Positions 35,402-44,521 of a stretch of DNA of 64,000 nucleotides are shown here, in pieces. The notes under the pieces were generated by a model. That model ran no database searches and had not been told where the DNA came from. It worked only from the letters and a program-made list of their open reading frames with translations. The position numbers were made by a program, and so were the translations under genes. Source of the stretch: Kitasatospora sp. SUK 42 (GTDB taxonomy: Bacteria; Actinomycetota; Actinomycetes; Streptomycetales; Streptomycetaceae). Every line of letters begins with the position of its first letter. Positions within the stretch are counted from its first letter, which is position 1. The stretch lies in contig NZ_LFMD02000002.1 in the NCBI RefSeq assembly GCF_015776785.2, positions 490,125-554,124 of the forward strand. Reading direction: 5' to 3'.

Positions 35402-37776
35402 TCTGTCCTTTGGTCGCTGGAGTGCTGCGGCGAGGGCCCCTGGATCTCACCGGGGCTCCTGTGCCCTGAGAACGCCGTGGACCGGCCGTGAATTCCCCAC
35501 GATGGTCGCACGCCCGGCGGCGGCCGGTCACCCCCATTTCCCCCGGCACGCCCGGGGTGGCGCGCCCCGCCCGTCTCCGGTGCGTGCGGGCGGCTCACGT
35601 CGTACACCCCGGAGACCTTGAGCATCGCCCGCATCAGGGCCGGCAGCGCGCCCGGCTCGGGCAGCTCGACGGTGTAGGTGTGCCGCACCCGCAGCTCCTG
35701 CGGCGGCTCGACCTCGGCGGAGACGATGCCGACGCCCACGGCGGAGATCGCCGCGGTGAGGTCGGCGAGCAGCCGGGGCCGGTTCAGCGCCTCGGCCCGC
35801 AGGGTCACCCGGTGGCCGGCCGCCGGGGCGCCCTCCGGCCGCCAGCGCACCTCCAGCTCCGCGCGCCCGTCCGCGCGCAGCCGCCGCCCGGCCGGACACC
35901 CTGCCCGGTGCACCGCCACCGCGCCGCCGCGGATCGGGTAGCCGGTCACCTCGTCCGGCGGCACCGGGGTGCAGCAGCGGGCCAGCCGGACCGGCGCCTC
36001 CGGCCGTCCGGCCACCTCGACCGGGGCCGCCCGGCGCTCGTCGGCCCGGTGCGCGGGCGGGGCGGGCTGGCCGCCGGCCGGGCCGGTGCGCACCACCGGC
36101 AGCCGGGCCGGGTGGTCGGCCAGCCAGCGTTCGATGGCCAGCCGGGCGGCGGGGGTGCGGGCGTGCGCCAGCCACTCGGGCGAGGGCCCGGAGGGCTGTC
36201 CGCCGCCCGGCTGGACGCCCTCGGTGAGCACCGCGAGCACGTCCCCGTCCTGCAGCGTGGTGGACAGCGCGGTGAGCCGGCCGTTGACCCGGGCGCCGAT
36301 GCACCGGTGGCCGGTCTCCTCGCCGAGCAGGTAGGCCGCGTCCACGCAGCTGGCCCCGGCCCGCAGCTGAAGCGTTTCCCCGCACTCCGTCACCACGGTG
36401 ATCTCGCGGTCGCCCGCCAGGTCGGCGGTGAGCGCGGACCAGAAGGCGTCCGGGTCGGGCGTCTCCTGCTGCCACTCCAGCAGTCGGCTGAGCCAGCCGG
36501 GCCGGGCCGGGTCGGTGCGGTCCAGCTCGTCGGCGTCCTGGGCGGGGCCGGCCGGGGACGGGTCGCCGAGCGCGACCACTCCGGTCTCGGCCACCTCGTG
36601 CATCCGCCGCGTCCGCACCAGCACCTCGACCACCGCGCCGCCCTCCAGCGCCACCGCGGTGTGCAGCGACTGGTACAGGTTGAACTTGGGGGCGGCCACG
36701 AAGTCCTTGAACTCCCCGGGCAGCGGCGTCCAGCAGGTGTGCAGCTCGCCGAGCACGGCGTAGCAGTCGGCGTTCTCCTCCACCACCACCAGCAGCCGCC
36801 CGAAGTCGGCCGGCTGCGGGCCCTGCGGCCGGCCGTCCCGCCCGGGCGCGGCGGCCCGCTTGAGCAGCACCCGGTGCAGCGAGACGCAGTGCCGGGGCCG
36901 TACGGTCACCTCGGCGGCGACCCGGGCCTCGGCCAGCTGGCGGGCCAGCTGCCGGGCGAAGGGCTCCAGCAGGGTGTCCGGGGCGGCCTCGTGACCGGCC
37001 ATCAGGGCGCGGGTGTCGGCGTGCTCCTCGGGGTGGAGGGTGGCGAAGACGATGTCCTCCAGCTCCGTCTTGAGCACCTGGATGCCGAGCCGCTCGGCCA
37101 GCGGGATCAGCACGTCCCTGGTGACCTTGGCGATCCGCAGCCGGCTGGCCGGCTTCATGTGCCGGATGGTGCGCATGTTGTGCAGCCGGTCGGCGAGCTT
37201 GATCACCATCACCCGGACGTCGTCCCCGGTGGCGACCAGCATCTTGCGGAAGGTCTCGGCCTCGGCGGCGGCGCCGAAGTCGACCTTCTCCAGTTTCGTC
37301 ACCCCGTCGACCAGGTAGGCGACTTCGGGCCCGAATCCGGCACTCACCTGATCCAGCGTCAACTCGGTGTCCTCAACGGTGTCGTGGAGCAGTGAGGCGA
37401 CCAAGGTGGTCGTCCCGGCGCCGAGTTGGGCCAGGATCATGGTGACGGCCAGCGGGTGGGTGATGTACGGCTCGCCGCTCTTGCGCAGCTGCCCGCGGTG
37501 GCTGGCCTCGGCCAGCCGGTACGCCCGGGCGAGCAGTGCGAGGTCGGCCTGCGGATGGCGCCCCCGGTGGACCCGGACCAGCGGTTCCAGGGCGTCCGGC
37601 ACGGGCTGGCGGCCGGTGGCCAGCAGTGCGGCCCGCCCGGCCCGGCCGAGGGCGGCCAGGCCGAACTCTCCGAGGGGGCGCCTGGCCCCGGTCTGCCGTG
37701 CGCTCGTCGGCTGGCCCGCGAGGGGCTGCCCGGCTTGTTGCAACCCCTCCAAGGGACTATCAACCCGCTGGTCCAT
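35398..37776 (-). CDS. RelA/SpoT homolog (RshA-like) with intact hydrolase and divergent synthetase motif
   Basis: About 792 residues. The HD hydrolase is intact: His107 (YITHPLAVTM), HD 131-132 and ED 135-136 (LLHDTVEDTE), and IKLADRLHNMRTIRHM. The RelA/SpoT synthetase domain (about 293-372) keeps CYAVLGELHTCWTPLPG and APKFNLYQSLHTAV. The motif normally reading like D-L-x-G-x-R is ADFGRLLVVV here, so the G-x-R Arg is not in place. TGS and ACT domains follow. The last 63 residues after VYDVSR are Pro/Gly-rich and resemble read-through intergenic sequence up to hflX. The start is uncertain: ATG at 37776 lacks a clear ribosome binding site. Probably mainly a (p)ppGpp hydrolase (inferred). Confidence 0.9.
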   Translation of the reverse strand: MDQRVDSPLEGLQQAGQPLAGQPTSARQTGARRPLGEFGLAALGRAGRAALLATGRQPVPDALEPLVRVHRGRHPQADLALLARAYRLAEASHRGQLRKSGEPYITHPLAVTMILAQLGAGTTTLVASLLHDTVEDTELTLDQVSAGFGPEVAYLVDGVTKLEKVDFGAAAEAETFRKMLVATGDDVRVMVIKLADRLHNMRTIRHMKPASRLRIAKVTRDVLIPLAERLGIQVLKTELEDIVFATLHPEEHADTRALMAGHEAAPDTLLEPFARQLARQLAEARVAAEVTVRPRHCVSLHRVLLKRAAAPGRDGRPQGPQPADFGRLLVVVEENADCYAVLGELHTCWTPLPGEFKDFVAAPKFNLYQSLHTAVALEGGAVVEVLVRTRRMHEVAETGVVALGDPSPAGPAQDADELDRTDPARPGWLSRLLEWQQETPDPDAFWSALTADLAGDREITVVTECGETLQLRAGASCVDAAYLLGEETGHRCIGARVNGRLTALSTTLQDGDVLAVLTEGVQPGGGQPSGPSPEWLAHARTPAARLAIERWLADHPARLPVVRTGPAGGQPAPPAHRADERRAAPVEVAGRPEAPVRLARCCTPVPPDEVTGYPIRGGAVAVHRAGCPAGRRLRADGRAELEVRWRPEGAPAAGHRVTLRAEALNRPRLLADLTAAISAVGVGIVSAEVEPPQELRVRHTYTVELPEPGALPALMRAMLKVSGVYDVSRPHAPETGGARHPGRAGGNGGDRPPPGVRPSWGIHGRSTAFSGHRSPGEIQGPSPQHSSDQRTE

Positions 37777-37879
37777 GCCATAGAGCAGACCACGTTCCGT
37801 GGCGAATTGCGCCCCCCTCGCAAACAGGATCACCCGATCAGGGGGATTCGTTGCCGCACGAATTGGGCAAACCGGGCCG

Positions 37880-38791
37880 TCAGCCGCGGCGCAGCGACTC
37901 CCACCAGCGCGCGTCCAGCCGCCCCTCGGCCACGATCACCGCCGGCCCGGTCATCTCCACTCGGCCGTCCGGGTGCTCGGTGATGACCAGTCGGCCGCCC
38001 AGCACGTCCACGGTGTACGCGACCGCCTCGCCGGTGACCGCCGGATCGGCGCCGTCCCGGCGGATCGCGGCCACCGCCACCGCGCAGGCGCCGGTGCCGC
38101 AGGAGCGGGTCTCGCCCGAGCCGCGCTCGTGCACCCGCATCGCGACGTGCCGCGGGCCGCGGTCCACCACGAACTCGACGTTGACGCCCTCCGGGTAGGC
38201 GCCCTCGGGGCTGGTGAGCGGCGCGGTGAACAGGTCGCCGGCGTGGTCCAGGCTCTCCACGAAGGCCACCGCGTGCGGGTTGCCCATGTTGACGTTCAGG
38301 GCCGGCCAGCGGCGCTCGCCGACCGCGACCTCGATGCCGTCCGGTCCGGGCAGCCGGGCACGGCCCATGTCGATCGTGACGTCGCCGGGCGTGCCGTCCG
38401 CGGCGGCCTCGGCGACCTTCGCGGTGAGCACCCCGGAGCGGGTGGCGACGGCCAGTTCACCGGGCTCGGCCAGGCCGGCCTCGACCAGGAAGCGGGCGAA
38501 GACCCTCAGCCCGTTGCCGCACATCTCCGCGATGCTGCCGTCGGAGTTGCGGTAGTCCATGAACCACTCGGCCCGGTCGGCCAGGTCCGCGGAGGCCGGG
38601 TCGGCGGCGGCGCGCACCACGCGCAGCAGGCCGTCCCCGCCGATGCCGGCCCGCCGGTCGCACAGCGCGGCGACGGCCTCCGGGCCGATCTCCAGCTCGC
38701 CGTCCGGGTCCGGCACGATCACGAAGTCGTTCTGGGTGCCGTGCCCCTTGAAGAAGGGGAGACCGGCCCGCTGAGGAGAGGAAGCGCTCAC
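37880..38791 (-). CDS. dapF: Diaminopimelate epimerase
   Basis: 303 residues. Converts LL- to meso-diaminopimelate for lysine and, where used, peptidoglycan. Both catalytic Cys are present, in AEMCGNGLRVFARFL and RSCGTGACAVAVAAIRR. The N-terminal GLPFFKGHGTQNDFVIVPD and VNMGNPHAVAFV are family blocks. The ATG at 38791 is preceded by GGAGGGGTGAGC on the minus strand. It lies 103 bp upstream of the RSH gene start region on the same strand and follows a tandem hairpin repeat. Confidence 0.96.
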   Translation of the reverse strand: MSASSPQRAGLPFFKGHGTQNDFVIVPDPDGELEIGPEAVAALCDRRAGIGGDGLLRVVRAAADPASADLADRAEWFMDYRNSDGSIAEMCGNGLRVFARFLVEAGLAEPGELAVATRSGVLTAKVAEAAADGTPGDVTIDMGRARLPGPDGIEVAVGERRWPALNVNMGNPHAVAFVESLDHAGDLFTAPLTSPEGAYPEGVNVEFVVDRGPRHVAMRVHERGSGETRSCGTGACAVAVAAIRRDGADPAVTGEAVAYTVDVLGGRLVITEHPDGRVEMTGPAVIVAEGRLDARWWESLRRG

Positions 38792-38826
38792 CCCTCCGAT
38801 GGTACTGAGGGCGGGCGGACGCCTCG

Positions 38827-38917
38827 GCGCGGGTCCGTGGGTACGGACCCCGGCGCGGATCCGTGTGCACGGGCCCTGGCGCAGGTCCGTGGGTACGGAC
38901 CCCGGCGCGGACCCGGC
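38827..38917. repeat. 26-bp tandem hairpin repeat, 3.5 units
   Basis: Units at 38827-38852, 38853-38878 and 38879-38904 plus a half unit to 38917. Each full unit is itself an inverted repeat (GGGTCCGT-GGGT-ACGGACCC in units 1 and 3). The array fills the gap between the small membrane protein gene and dapF and could form serial terminator hairpins. Confidence 0.85.
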
Positions 38918-39430
38918 TCAGCGCAGGTAGGCGACCCGCCAGACCGCGAGCGCGCAGGCGGCCAGTGCGATCAGGGTGTAGGCGACGATCGCCTTCCAGC
39001 CGGCCCGCCGGCCGGAGCCGCGGCGCGGCAGCCCCGGCCACTTGTAGCCGGCGTGCCGGGCGGCCATCGCGCCCCAGCCGAACGAGGCGGCGGTGAACAG
39101 CAGCCCGAGCATCCCGACCATGGTGGCCCGCGCCCCGGCCGAGCCGAAGGCGAGCGGGAAGGCGAACATCAGCGAGCCGAGGATGCCCAGCAGGGCGATC
39201 GGCAGGATCTGCCACCAGCGCAGCCGGCGCAGCGGTCGGATCTCCCGTTCGTGCACCGCGCCCTCCGGCGGGGTCCGGGTGTCCAGCGCGGGCACCGCGG
39301 CCGCGTACGAGGTCGGCGCCTCCAGGCCGGTCAGCACGGGGAGGTCGCCCCTCGTCGACTCGTCGAACTCCTCGGCCGGTGCGGTGACACTCCCGCCCTG
39401 ACCGGGTTCGGGGCCGGTACCCGTCGACAC
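38918..39430 (-). CDS. Small membrane protein of unknown function
   Basis: 170 residues. An acidic, Pro/Thr-rich cytoplasmic N-terminus (about 75 residues) is followed by a basic segment EREIRPLRRLRWW. Three hydrophobic helices follow (ILPIALLGILGSLMFAFPLA, MVGMLGLLFTAASFGWGAMA, AIVAYTLIALAACALAVWRV). I do not recognise a family with a known role; comparable small proteins sit between dapF and miaA in streptomycetes as I recall. The ATG at 39430 has GGGGAGGCCGAG upstream. The tandem hairpin array lies directly after its stop. Confidence 0.8.
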   Translation of the reverse strand: MSTGTGPEPGQGGSVTAPAEEFDESTRGDLPVLTGLEAPTSYAAAVPALDTRTPPEGAVHEREIRPLRRLRWWQILPIALLGILGSLMFAFPLAFGSAGARATMVGMLGLLFTAASFGWGAMAARHAGYKWPGLPRRGSGRRAGWKAIVAYTLIALAACALAVWRVAYLR

Positions 39431-39571
39431 TCGGCCTCCCCTGACAGTTCGACACGAGCGGACTCGCGGCCGGGCACGGTCGGCCCCCCGGGCCGACCCC
39501 TACGGCATCGATGATGGCATGTCCAGAGGGGCGTTCCGGGCCTGTCCGGGGTCGGCGGGTGATCCGTGGCC

Positions 39572-39631
39572 ATCACGTGATCGGGTCGTGACCCCCGGTG
39601 CGTTCTGCACGGTCACCTGCGCGCGCAGGTG
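39572..39631. promoter_or_regulatory. Three short palindromes upstream of the small membrane protein gene
   Basis: ATCACGTGAT (39572-39581), GGGTC-GT-GACCC (39583-39594) and the perfect 18-bp palindrome CACCTGCGCGCGCAGGTG (39614-39631) lie in the 227-bp gap between the miaA stop and the ATG at 39430. They may be operators, or the last may be a terminator for miaA. Confidence 0.45.
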
Positions 39632-39657
39632 CACCGCCGAATTGGCCGGAACTGCAC

Positions 39658-40602
39658 CTACGCGGCCGGAACTCCCTGATGGTCGATCAGTTCGAGGGAT
39701 CGTTCCAGCAACTCGACCGGGTCGGTTCCGGCCGGACGGGAGAGCCAGTGGATCCGGTCGTCGCGGCGGAACCAGGACTCCTGGCGGCGGGCGAAGCGCT
39801 TGGTGGCCCGGACGGTCTCGGCCCGCGCCTCGTCCTCGGTGCACTCTCCGGCGAAGTGGTCGAGCACCTGCTGGTAGCCGAGCGCCCGGGACGCCGTCCG
39901 CCCCTCCCGCAGGCCCACCCGCTCCAGCGCCCGCACCTCGTCCAGCAGCCCGGCCTCCCACATCCGGTCGACCCGCAGGGTGATCCGCTCGTCCAGCTCG
40001 GGGCGCGGCACGGCGACGCCGAGCTGCACCGCCTCGTACACGGCGGTGTTGCTCGGCAGGTTGGCGGTGAACGGCAGCCCGGTGATCTCGATGACCTCCA
40101 GCGCGCGGACGATCCGCCGCCCGTTGCTGGTCAGGATCGCCTCGGCAGCCGGCGGGTCCAGCTCGGCCAGCCGCCGGTGCAGCGCGTACGGGCCGACCTC
40201 CTCCAGCTCGGCCTCCAGCCGGGCGCGCACCGCCGGGTCGGTGCCGGGGAACTCCATCTCGTCGATCGCCGCCCGCACGTACAGCCCGGAACCGCCGACC
40301 AGGACGGGCGTGCGCCCGGCCGCGAGCAGCCGGTCGATCTCGGCCCGGGCCAACCGCTGGTACTCGGCGACGCTGGCGGCCTCGGTGACGTCCCAGACGT
40401 CGAGCAGGTGGTGCGGCACTCCCCCGCGCTCGTCCATGGTGAGCTTGGCGGTGCCGATGTCCATGCCCCGGTACAGCTGCATCGAGTCGGTGTTGATCAC
40501 CTCGCCGTCGAGGCTGCGGGCGATGGCGACGGCCAGGTCGGACTTGCCGGCGGCGGTCGCGCCGACGATGCAGATGACACGCGGGGTACGGGAGCTGCTC
40601 AC
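39658..40602 (-). CDS. miaA: tRNA dimethylallyltransferase MiaA
   Basis: 314 residues. Adds the isopentenyl group to A37 of tRNAs reading UNN codons; MiaB (41829-43346) adds the methylthio group next. The P-loop is IVGATAAGKSDLAVAIARSL; NTDSMQLYRGMDIGTAKLTM and HHLLDVWDVTEAASVAEYQR are family blocks, with TKRFARRQESWFRRD near the C-terminus. GTG at 40602 gives VSSSRTPRVICIVGATAAGK; GGAG is only 2-3 nt before it, so translation initiation may be weak, but no better start fits the family. Confidence 0.95.
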   Translation of the reverse strand: MSSSRTPRVICIVGATAAGKSDLAVAIARSLDGEVINTDSMQLYRGMDIGTAKLTMDERGGVPHHLLDVWDVTEAASVAEYQRLARAEIDRLLAAGRTPVLVGGSGLYVRAAIDEMEFPGTDPAVRARLEAELEEVGPYALHRRLAELDPPAAEAILTSNGRRIVRALEVIEITGLPFTANLPSNTAVYEAVQLGVAVPRPELDERITLRVDRMWEAGLLDEVRALERVGLREGRTASRALGYQQVLDHFAGECTEDEARAETVRATKRFARRQESWFRRDDRIHWLSRPAGTDPVELLERSLELIDHQGVPAA

Positions 40603-40779
40603 CGCTCCAGTCTCGCAAACCGCCGGTGTGCCGGGTACCGGGCTGCCTCTTGCCGCCGACTGCGCGAGGATATGACTGTTCCCGATCTGTTTCCGGCCGT
40701 TCCCGCAGCTCGGTCCGGTTTTGCGAACGCTTTGCCGACCACGGACGTTGACAGGAGACAGGGAAAGAAGGAGATCGAC

Positions 40780-41034
40780 ATGGGCCTGATGGACAACCTC
40801 AAGGGCAAGGCCGACGAGCTCAAGGAAAAGGCCAGCGAGCTCGCGGGCAAGCACAGCGACCAGATCGAGCAGATCGTGGACAAGGCCGGCGGCGCCATCG
40901 ACAAGGCGACCAAGGGCAAGTACAGCGACAAGATCGAGCACGGCGCCAGCAAGGCCAAGGACGCGGTGGGCGACTTCGCCCACAAGCCGAAGCCGGACGA
41001 CGAGGGCCAGACCCCGCAGCCCCCGCAGCAGTAG
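40780..41034 (+). CDS. MT0933-like small antitoxin-family protein
   Basis: 84 residues, highly charged, with repeated amphipathic KA..L/I heptads (MGLMDNLKGKADELKEKASE, QIVDKAGGAIDKATKGKYSD). It resembles the actinobacterial MT0933 (Rv0909) antitoxin family and CsbD-like stress proteins. No toxin gene is adjacent: the neighbours are miaA (divergent) and the extradiol-like gene (convergent). A true antitoxin role is therefore doubtful; a general stress protein is equally likely. The ATG at 40780 has a strong AAGAAGGAG 7 nt upstream. Confidence 0.8.
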   Translation: MGLMDNLKGKADELKEKASELAGKHSDQIEQIVDKAGGAIDKATKGKYSDKIEHGASKAKDAVGDFAHKPKPDDEGQTPQPPQQ

Positions 41035-41052
41035 CCCCGACGGGCCCCGGGC

Positions 41053-41751
41053 TCAGCTCCAGGACGCCACGAAGTACCCGACGCCGTAGGGCGCGTCCTG
41101 GTAGCCCAGCCGTGCGCTGAGGCCGGCGCCCTCGGCGGCGCCGGCCAGCACCTGCCAGGGAGCCCGGCCCTCGGCCTTGAGCTCGGCGGCCAGGGCGGCG
41201 TCCAGGGCGGCGAGGGCCGGGAGGTCCGCCGAGCCCAGGGCGGCGGCCAGCGCCGCGTCGTAGCCCTCGGCCCGCTCGTCCAGGTAGCCGGGCGCCTTCA
41301 GCGAGCGGCAGGCGCTGCCGTCGCCCAGCACCAGCAGGGCGACCCGGTCGGCGAGGCCGGCCAGGCCCTGGCCGAGCCCGAGCATCCGGTCGGCGGGGGC
41401 GTCGGCGGGCACCGCGCAGGCGTGCGTCGGCAGGGTGACCCCGGCGCGCTCCAGCAGCCAGGCGCCGATGGTCAGCGAGGACGCCAGCTCCGGCCCCTCG
41501 ACCCGGTCGCCGGGCAGCTTGGCGACCAGCGGCACCCCGTAACGGTGGAAGGAGCCGGCCCCGCCCTCGGTCCACACCTCGGCCTCCGGCCCGGTGCCAA
41601 CCACCACGACCAGCTGCGGCTCGGCCGCGACCAGTGCCGCCAGCGCCTCGTCGCAGGCGGCCCGCAGCCCGTCCAGCTCGGGCGCGGCCCCGGCGGCGAC
41701 CTCGGGAACGAGCAGCGGCGGGCAGGGGCACACGGCGGCGGATACCAACAT
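41053..41751 (-). CDS. Class III extradiol dioxygenase-like protein
   Basis: 232 residues resembling the catalytic (LigB/MEMO-like) fold of class III extradiol ring-cleavage enzymes: MLVSAAVCPCPPLLVPEVAA, QLVVVVGTGPEAEVW, ASSLTIGAWLLERAG and LLVLGDGSACRSLKAPGYLD. The usual metal-binding His pair at the N-terminus is not seen (CPCPPLL there), so dioxygenase activity is doubtful. The ATG at 41751 replaces a poor upstream extension. It stands between miaB and miaA on the same strand; a terminator separates it from miaB. Confidence 0.8.
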   Translation of the reverse strand: MLVSAAVCPCPPLLVPEVAAGAAPELDGLRAACDEALAALVAAEPQLVVVVGTGPEAEVWTEGGAGSFHRYGVPLVAKLPGDRVEGPELASSLTIGAWLLERAGVTLPTHACAVPADAPADRMLGLGQGLAGLADRVALLVLGDGSACRSLKAPGYLDERAEGYDAALAAALGSADLPALAALDAALAAELKAEGRAPWQVLAGAAEGAGLSARLGYQDAPYGVGYFVASWS

Positions 41752-41778
41752 GTGGATCACTCTAACCAACGACAACGA

Positions 41779-41812
41779 CGGCCCGGCGGGAATCGAAGCT
41801 CCCGCCGGGCCG
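41779..41812 (-). terminator. Terminator of miaB
   Basis: A 13-bp perfect stem (41779-41791 with 41800-41812) with an 8-nt loop, 17 bp past the miaB stop on the minus strand. Confidence 0.85.
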
Positions 41813-41828
41813 CCGTACGGCACGCGTG

Positions 41829-43346
41829 TCAGTCGCCGCAGCAGGCGCCGCCCGCGGGGGCGGCCAGCGGCAGTTCGGCCGGGGCACCGATCTTCGGCAG
41901 GCCGAGCATGACGCCCGTCGAGGAAGGGGCGGCCGACTTGTCGGCGGGCTTGGCCTGGCGCTTCTCCCAGGCGTCGCCGGCCCGGGTGCGGCGCACCGAC
42001 AGCGTCGGGCCCTCGGCGAGCAGGTGGTGCGGGGCGGCGTAGGTGATCTCGACGGTCACCGTGTCGCCCGGGCGCACCGGCTCGTCCGGCTTCGTGAAGT
42101 GCACCAGCCGGTTGTCGGGGGCGCGGCCGGAGAGCCGCTGGGTCTGGTCGTCCTTCTTGCCCTCGCCCTCGGCGACCAGGATCTCCAGGGTGCGGCCGAC
42201 CTGCTTCTTGTTCTCCTCCCAGGAGATCTCCTCCTGGAGGGCGATCAGCCGGTCGTAGCGGGCCTGGACGACCTCCTTCGGCACCTGGTCCGCCATCTCC
42301 GCGGCCGGGGTGCCGGGGCGCTTGGAGTACTGGAAGGTGAAGGCGTTGGTGAAGCGGGCCTCGCGGACGACGTGCATCGTCTCCTCGAAGTCCTCCTCGG
42401 TCTCGCCGGGGAAGCCCACGATGATGTCGGTGGAGATGGCCGCGTCCGGCATCGCCTCGCGGACCTTGCGGATGATCCCGAGGAACCGGTCCTGCCGGTA
42501 GGAGCGGCGCATCGCCTTGAGCACCCGGTCCGAGCCGGACTGGAGCGGCATGTGCAGCTGGTGCATCACGTTCGGGGTCTCGGCCATCGCGGCGATCACG
42601 TCGTCGGTGAAGTCGCGCGGGTGCGGCGAGGTGAAGCGGATCCGCTCCAGGCCCTCGATCTGGCCGGCGGCGCGCAGCAGCTTGGAGAAGGCCTCGCGGT
42701 CGCCCAGGTCGGAGCCGTAGGCGTTGACGTTCTGGCCGAGCAGGGTCACCTCGATGACGCCCTCGTCCACCAGCGCCTCGATCTCGGCGAGGACGTCGCC
42801 GGGGCGGCGGTCCTCCTCCTTGCCGCGCAGCGCGGGGACGATGCAGAAGGTGCAGGTGTTGTTGCAGCCGACCGAGATGGCGACCCAGGCGGCGTACGCG
42901 GACTCGCGGCGGGTGGGCAGCGTGGAGGGGAAGGTCTCCAGCGACTCCAGGATCTCGACCTGGGCCTTCTTCTCGACCGCGGCCCGCTCCAGCAGAGCCG
43001 GGAGGTGGCCGATGTTGTGGGTGCCGAACACCACGTCGACCCAGGGGGCGCGCTTGACGATGGTCTCGCGGTCCTTCTGGGCCAGGCAGCCGCCGACGGC
43101 GATCTGCATGCCCTGGTGGCGGCCCTTGACCGGCGCGAGCTGCCCGAGGTTGCCGTACAGCTTGTTGTCGGCGTTCTCGCGCACCGCGCAGGTGTTGAAC
43201 ACGACCAGGTCCGGGTCGCCGTCCGGCCCGGCCTTGACGTAGCCCGCGTCCTCCAGCAGCCCGGACAGCCGCTCGGAGTCATGGACGTTCATCTGGCAGC
43301 CGTGCGTGACGACCTTGTAGCTCTTCAATCCGCTCTCACCGCTCAC
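41829..43346 (-). CDS. miaB: tRNA-2-methylthio-N6-dimethylallyladenosine synthase MiaB
   Basis: About 505 residues. Radical SAM methylthiotransferase acting on i6A37 of tRNA after MiaA. The N-terminal UPF0004 domain has the three auxiliary cluster Cys ([25 protein letters not shown]). The radical SAM CxxxCxxC is in [17 protein letters not shown], and the TRAM domain is near residues 375-440. GTG at 43346 ([18 protein letters not shown]) is the most likely start but has a weak ribosome binding site; TTG six codons later is possible. The C-terminus ends in a Cys pair (AGGACCGD), an actinobacterial extension. Confidence 0.95.
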   Translation of the reverse strand: MSGESGLKSYKVVTHGCQMNVHDSERLSGLLEDAGYVKAGPDGDPDLVVFNTCAVRENADNKLYGNLGQLAPVKGRHQGMQIAVGGCLAQKDRETIVKRAPWVDVVFGTHNIGHLPALLERAAVEKKAQVEILESLETFPSTLPTRRESAYAAWVAISVGCNNTCTFCIVPALRGKEEDRRPGDVLAEIEALVDEGVIEVTLLGQNVNAYGSDLGDREAFSKLLRAAGQIEGLERIRFTSPHPRDFTDDVIAAMAETPNVMHQLHMPLQSGSDRVLKAMRRSYRQDRFLGIIRKVREAMPDAAISTDIIVGFPGETEEDFEETMHVVREARFTNAFTFQYSKRPGTPAAEMADQVPKEVVQARYDRLIALQEEISWEENKKQVGRTLEILVAEGEGKKDDQTQRLSGRAPDNRLVHFTKPDEPVRPGDTVTVEITYAAPHHLLAEGPTLSVRRTRAGDAWEKRQAKPADKSAAPSSTGVMLGLPKIGAPAELPLAAPAGGACCGD

Positions 43347-43487
43347 CAGACCAGGGTACGGGCAGCCGCGAGCCGCCTTTTCCCGGAGCTTCGCCAAGGC
43401 GGTCCCGGGGCTCCGCCGGACCGGTTCCGGAGCTTTCCACCCGTCGTTCCACTCCCGTTCCGCCGGAGCGCCTGGCAGTATCCCTGC

Positions 43488-44507
43488 ATGGCCCCCACCA
43501 ACCCGTCCCGTCTCGGCGCCGCCGTGCGCAGCGCGGCCCGCAGCCCGCTGTGGCGGACCGTGCTGGCGCTGGTACTGCTGGTCGCCGGACTGGGCGGCTG
43601 GTGGCTGTCGGCGGGCCGCTCGCCCGGCTACCCGCGCGGGGAGACCCGCTTCGCCACCGGCGTGCAGCGCGGCGTCTACGACCGGTACGGGCAGCTGCTC
43701 CAGGCCCATGTGTCCCGGACCATGCCCGGGGTGCGGCTGGCCCTGGACAACACCGAGGGCTCGGTGGACAACCTCACCCGGGTGGCCACCGGCCAGGACA
43801 CCTTCGCGATCGCCACCGCCGACGCGGTCGCCGACTACCAGGGCCCCGGCAGGGACCGGCTGCGGGCGATCGCCCGGCTGTACGACGACTACCTGCAGCT
43901 GATCGTCCCGGCCTCCTCCCCGGTGCGCCGCACCGCCGACCTCAAGGGCGAGCGGGTCGGCGTCGGCCTGCCGCAGTCCGGGGTGAACCTGGTGACCAGG
44001 CGGCTGCTGACGGCGGCCGGGCTGGACCCGGACCGCGACATCGTCCCGGTCTCGGCGGGCGTCGGCGACGCCGCCGACCAGCTGCGCGAGGGGAAACTGG
44101 ACGCCTTCTTCTGGTCCGGCGGCCTGCCCACCAGCGCGCTCACCGACCTCTCCGACCACGTCCGGATCCGGATCGTGCCGCTGGCCGACCTGTCCGAGGC
44201 CCTGCACAAGGCCGAGGGCGGCGGCACCGACGCCTACCGGGCGGCCACCATGCCCAAGGGCACCTACCCGAACGCGGAACCCAAGGACGCCGTCGCCACC
44301 ATGGCCGTGCCCAACCTGCTGATCACCCGGGACGACGTGGACCCGGGCCTGGTGGAGGGCATGACCCGGGCGGTGATCGACAGCCGCGACCAGATCGGCG
44401 CCCAGGTGCACGCGGCCCAGCTGGTCGACCTGCGCACCGCCGTCTACACCGACCCGCTGCCGCTGCACGAGGGCGCGGCGCGGTACTACCGCTCCGTGAA
44501 GCCCTAG
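43488..44507 (+). CDS. TAXI-family solute-binding protein (lone)
   Basis: 339 residues. A single N-terminal membrane anchor or uncleaved signal ([20 protein letters not shown]) is followed by a TAXI (TRAP-associated extracytoplasmic immunogenic) periplasmic-binding fold. Marks: [55 protein letters not shown] and [17 protein letters not shown]. No TRAP permease gene is adjacent. It is convergent with a two-component sensor, with both genes ending in one hairpin. It may feed ligand information to that kinase rather than import solute (inferred). The ATG at 43488 is preceded by a weak ribosome binding site. Confidence 0.9.
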   Translation: MAPTNPSRLGAAVRSAARSPLWRTVLALVLLVAGLGGWWLSAGRSPGYPRGETRFATGVQRGVYDRYGQLLQAHVSRTMPGVRLALDNTEGSVDNLTRVATGQDTFAIATADAVADYQGPGRDRLRAIARLYDDYLQLIVPASSPVRRTADLKGERVGVGLPQSGVNLVTRRLLTAAGLDPDRDIVPVSAGVGDAADQLREGKLDAFFWSGGLPTSALTDLSDHVRIRIVPLADLSEALHKAEGGGTDAYRAATMPKGTYPNAEPKDAVATMAVPNLLITRDDVDPGLVEGMTRAVIDSRDQIGAQVHAAQLVDLRTAVYTDPLPLHEGAARYYRSVKP

Positions 44508-44521
44508 CGGCCCTAGGGCTT
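44499..44521. terminator. Convergent-end hairpin across both stop codons
   Basis: AAGCCCTAG / CTAGGGCTT, 9 bp perfect with a 5-nt loop, contains the TAG stop of the TAXI gene on one arm and the TAG stop of the kinase gene on the other. The two genes are only 5 bp apart. Confidence 0.75.
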
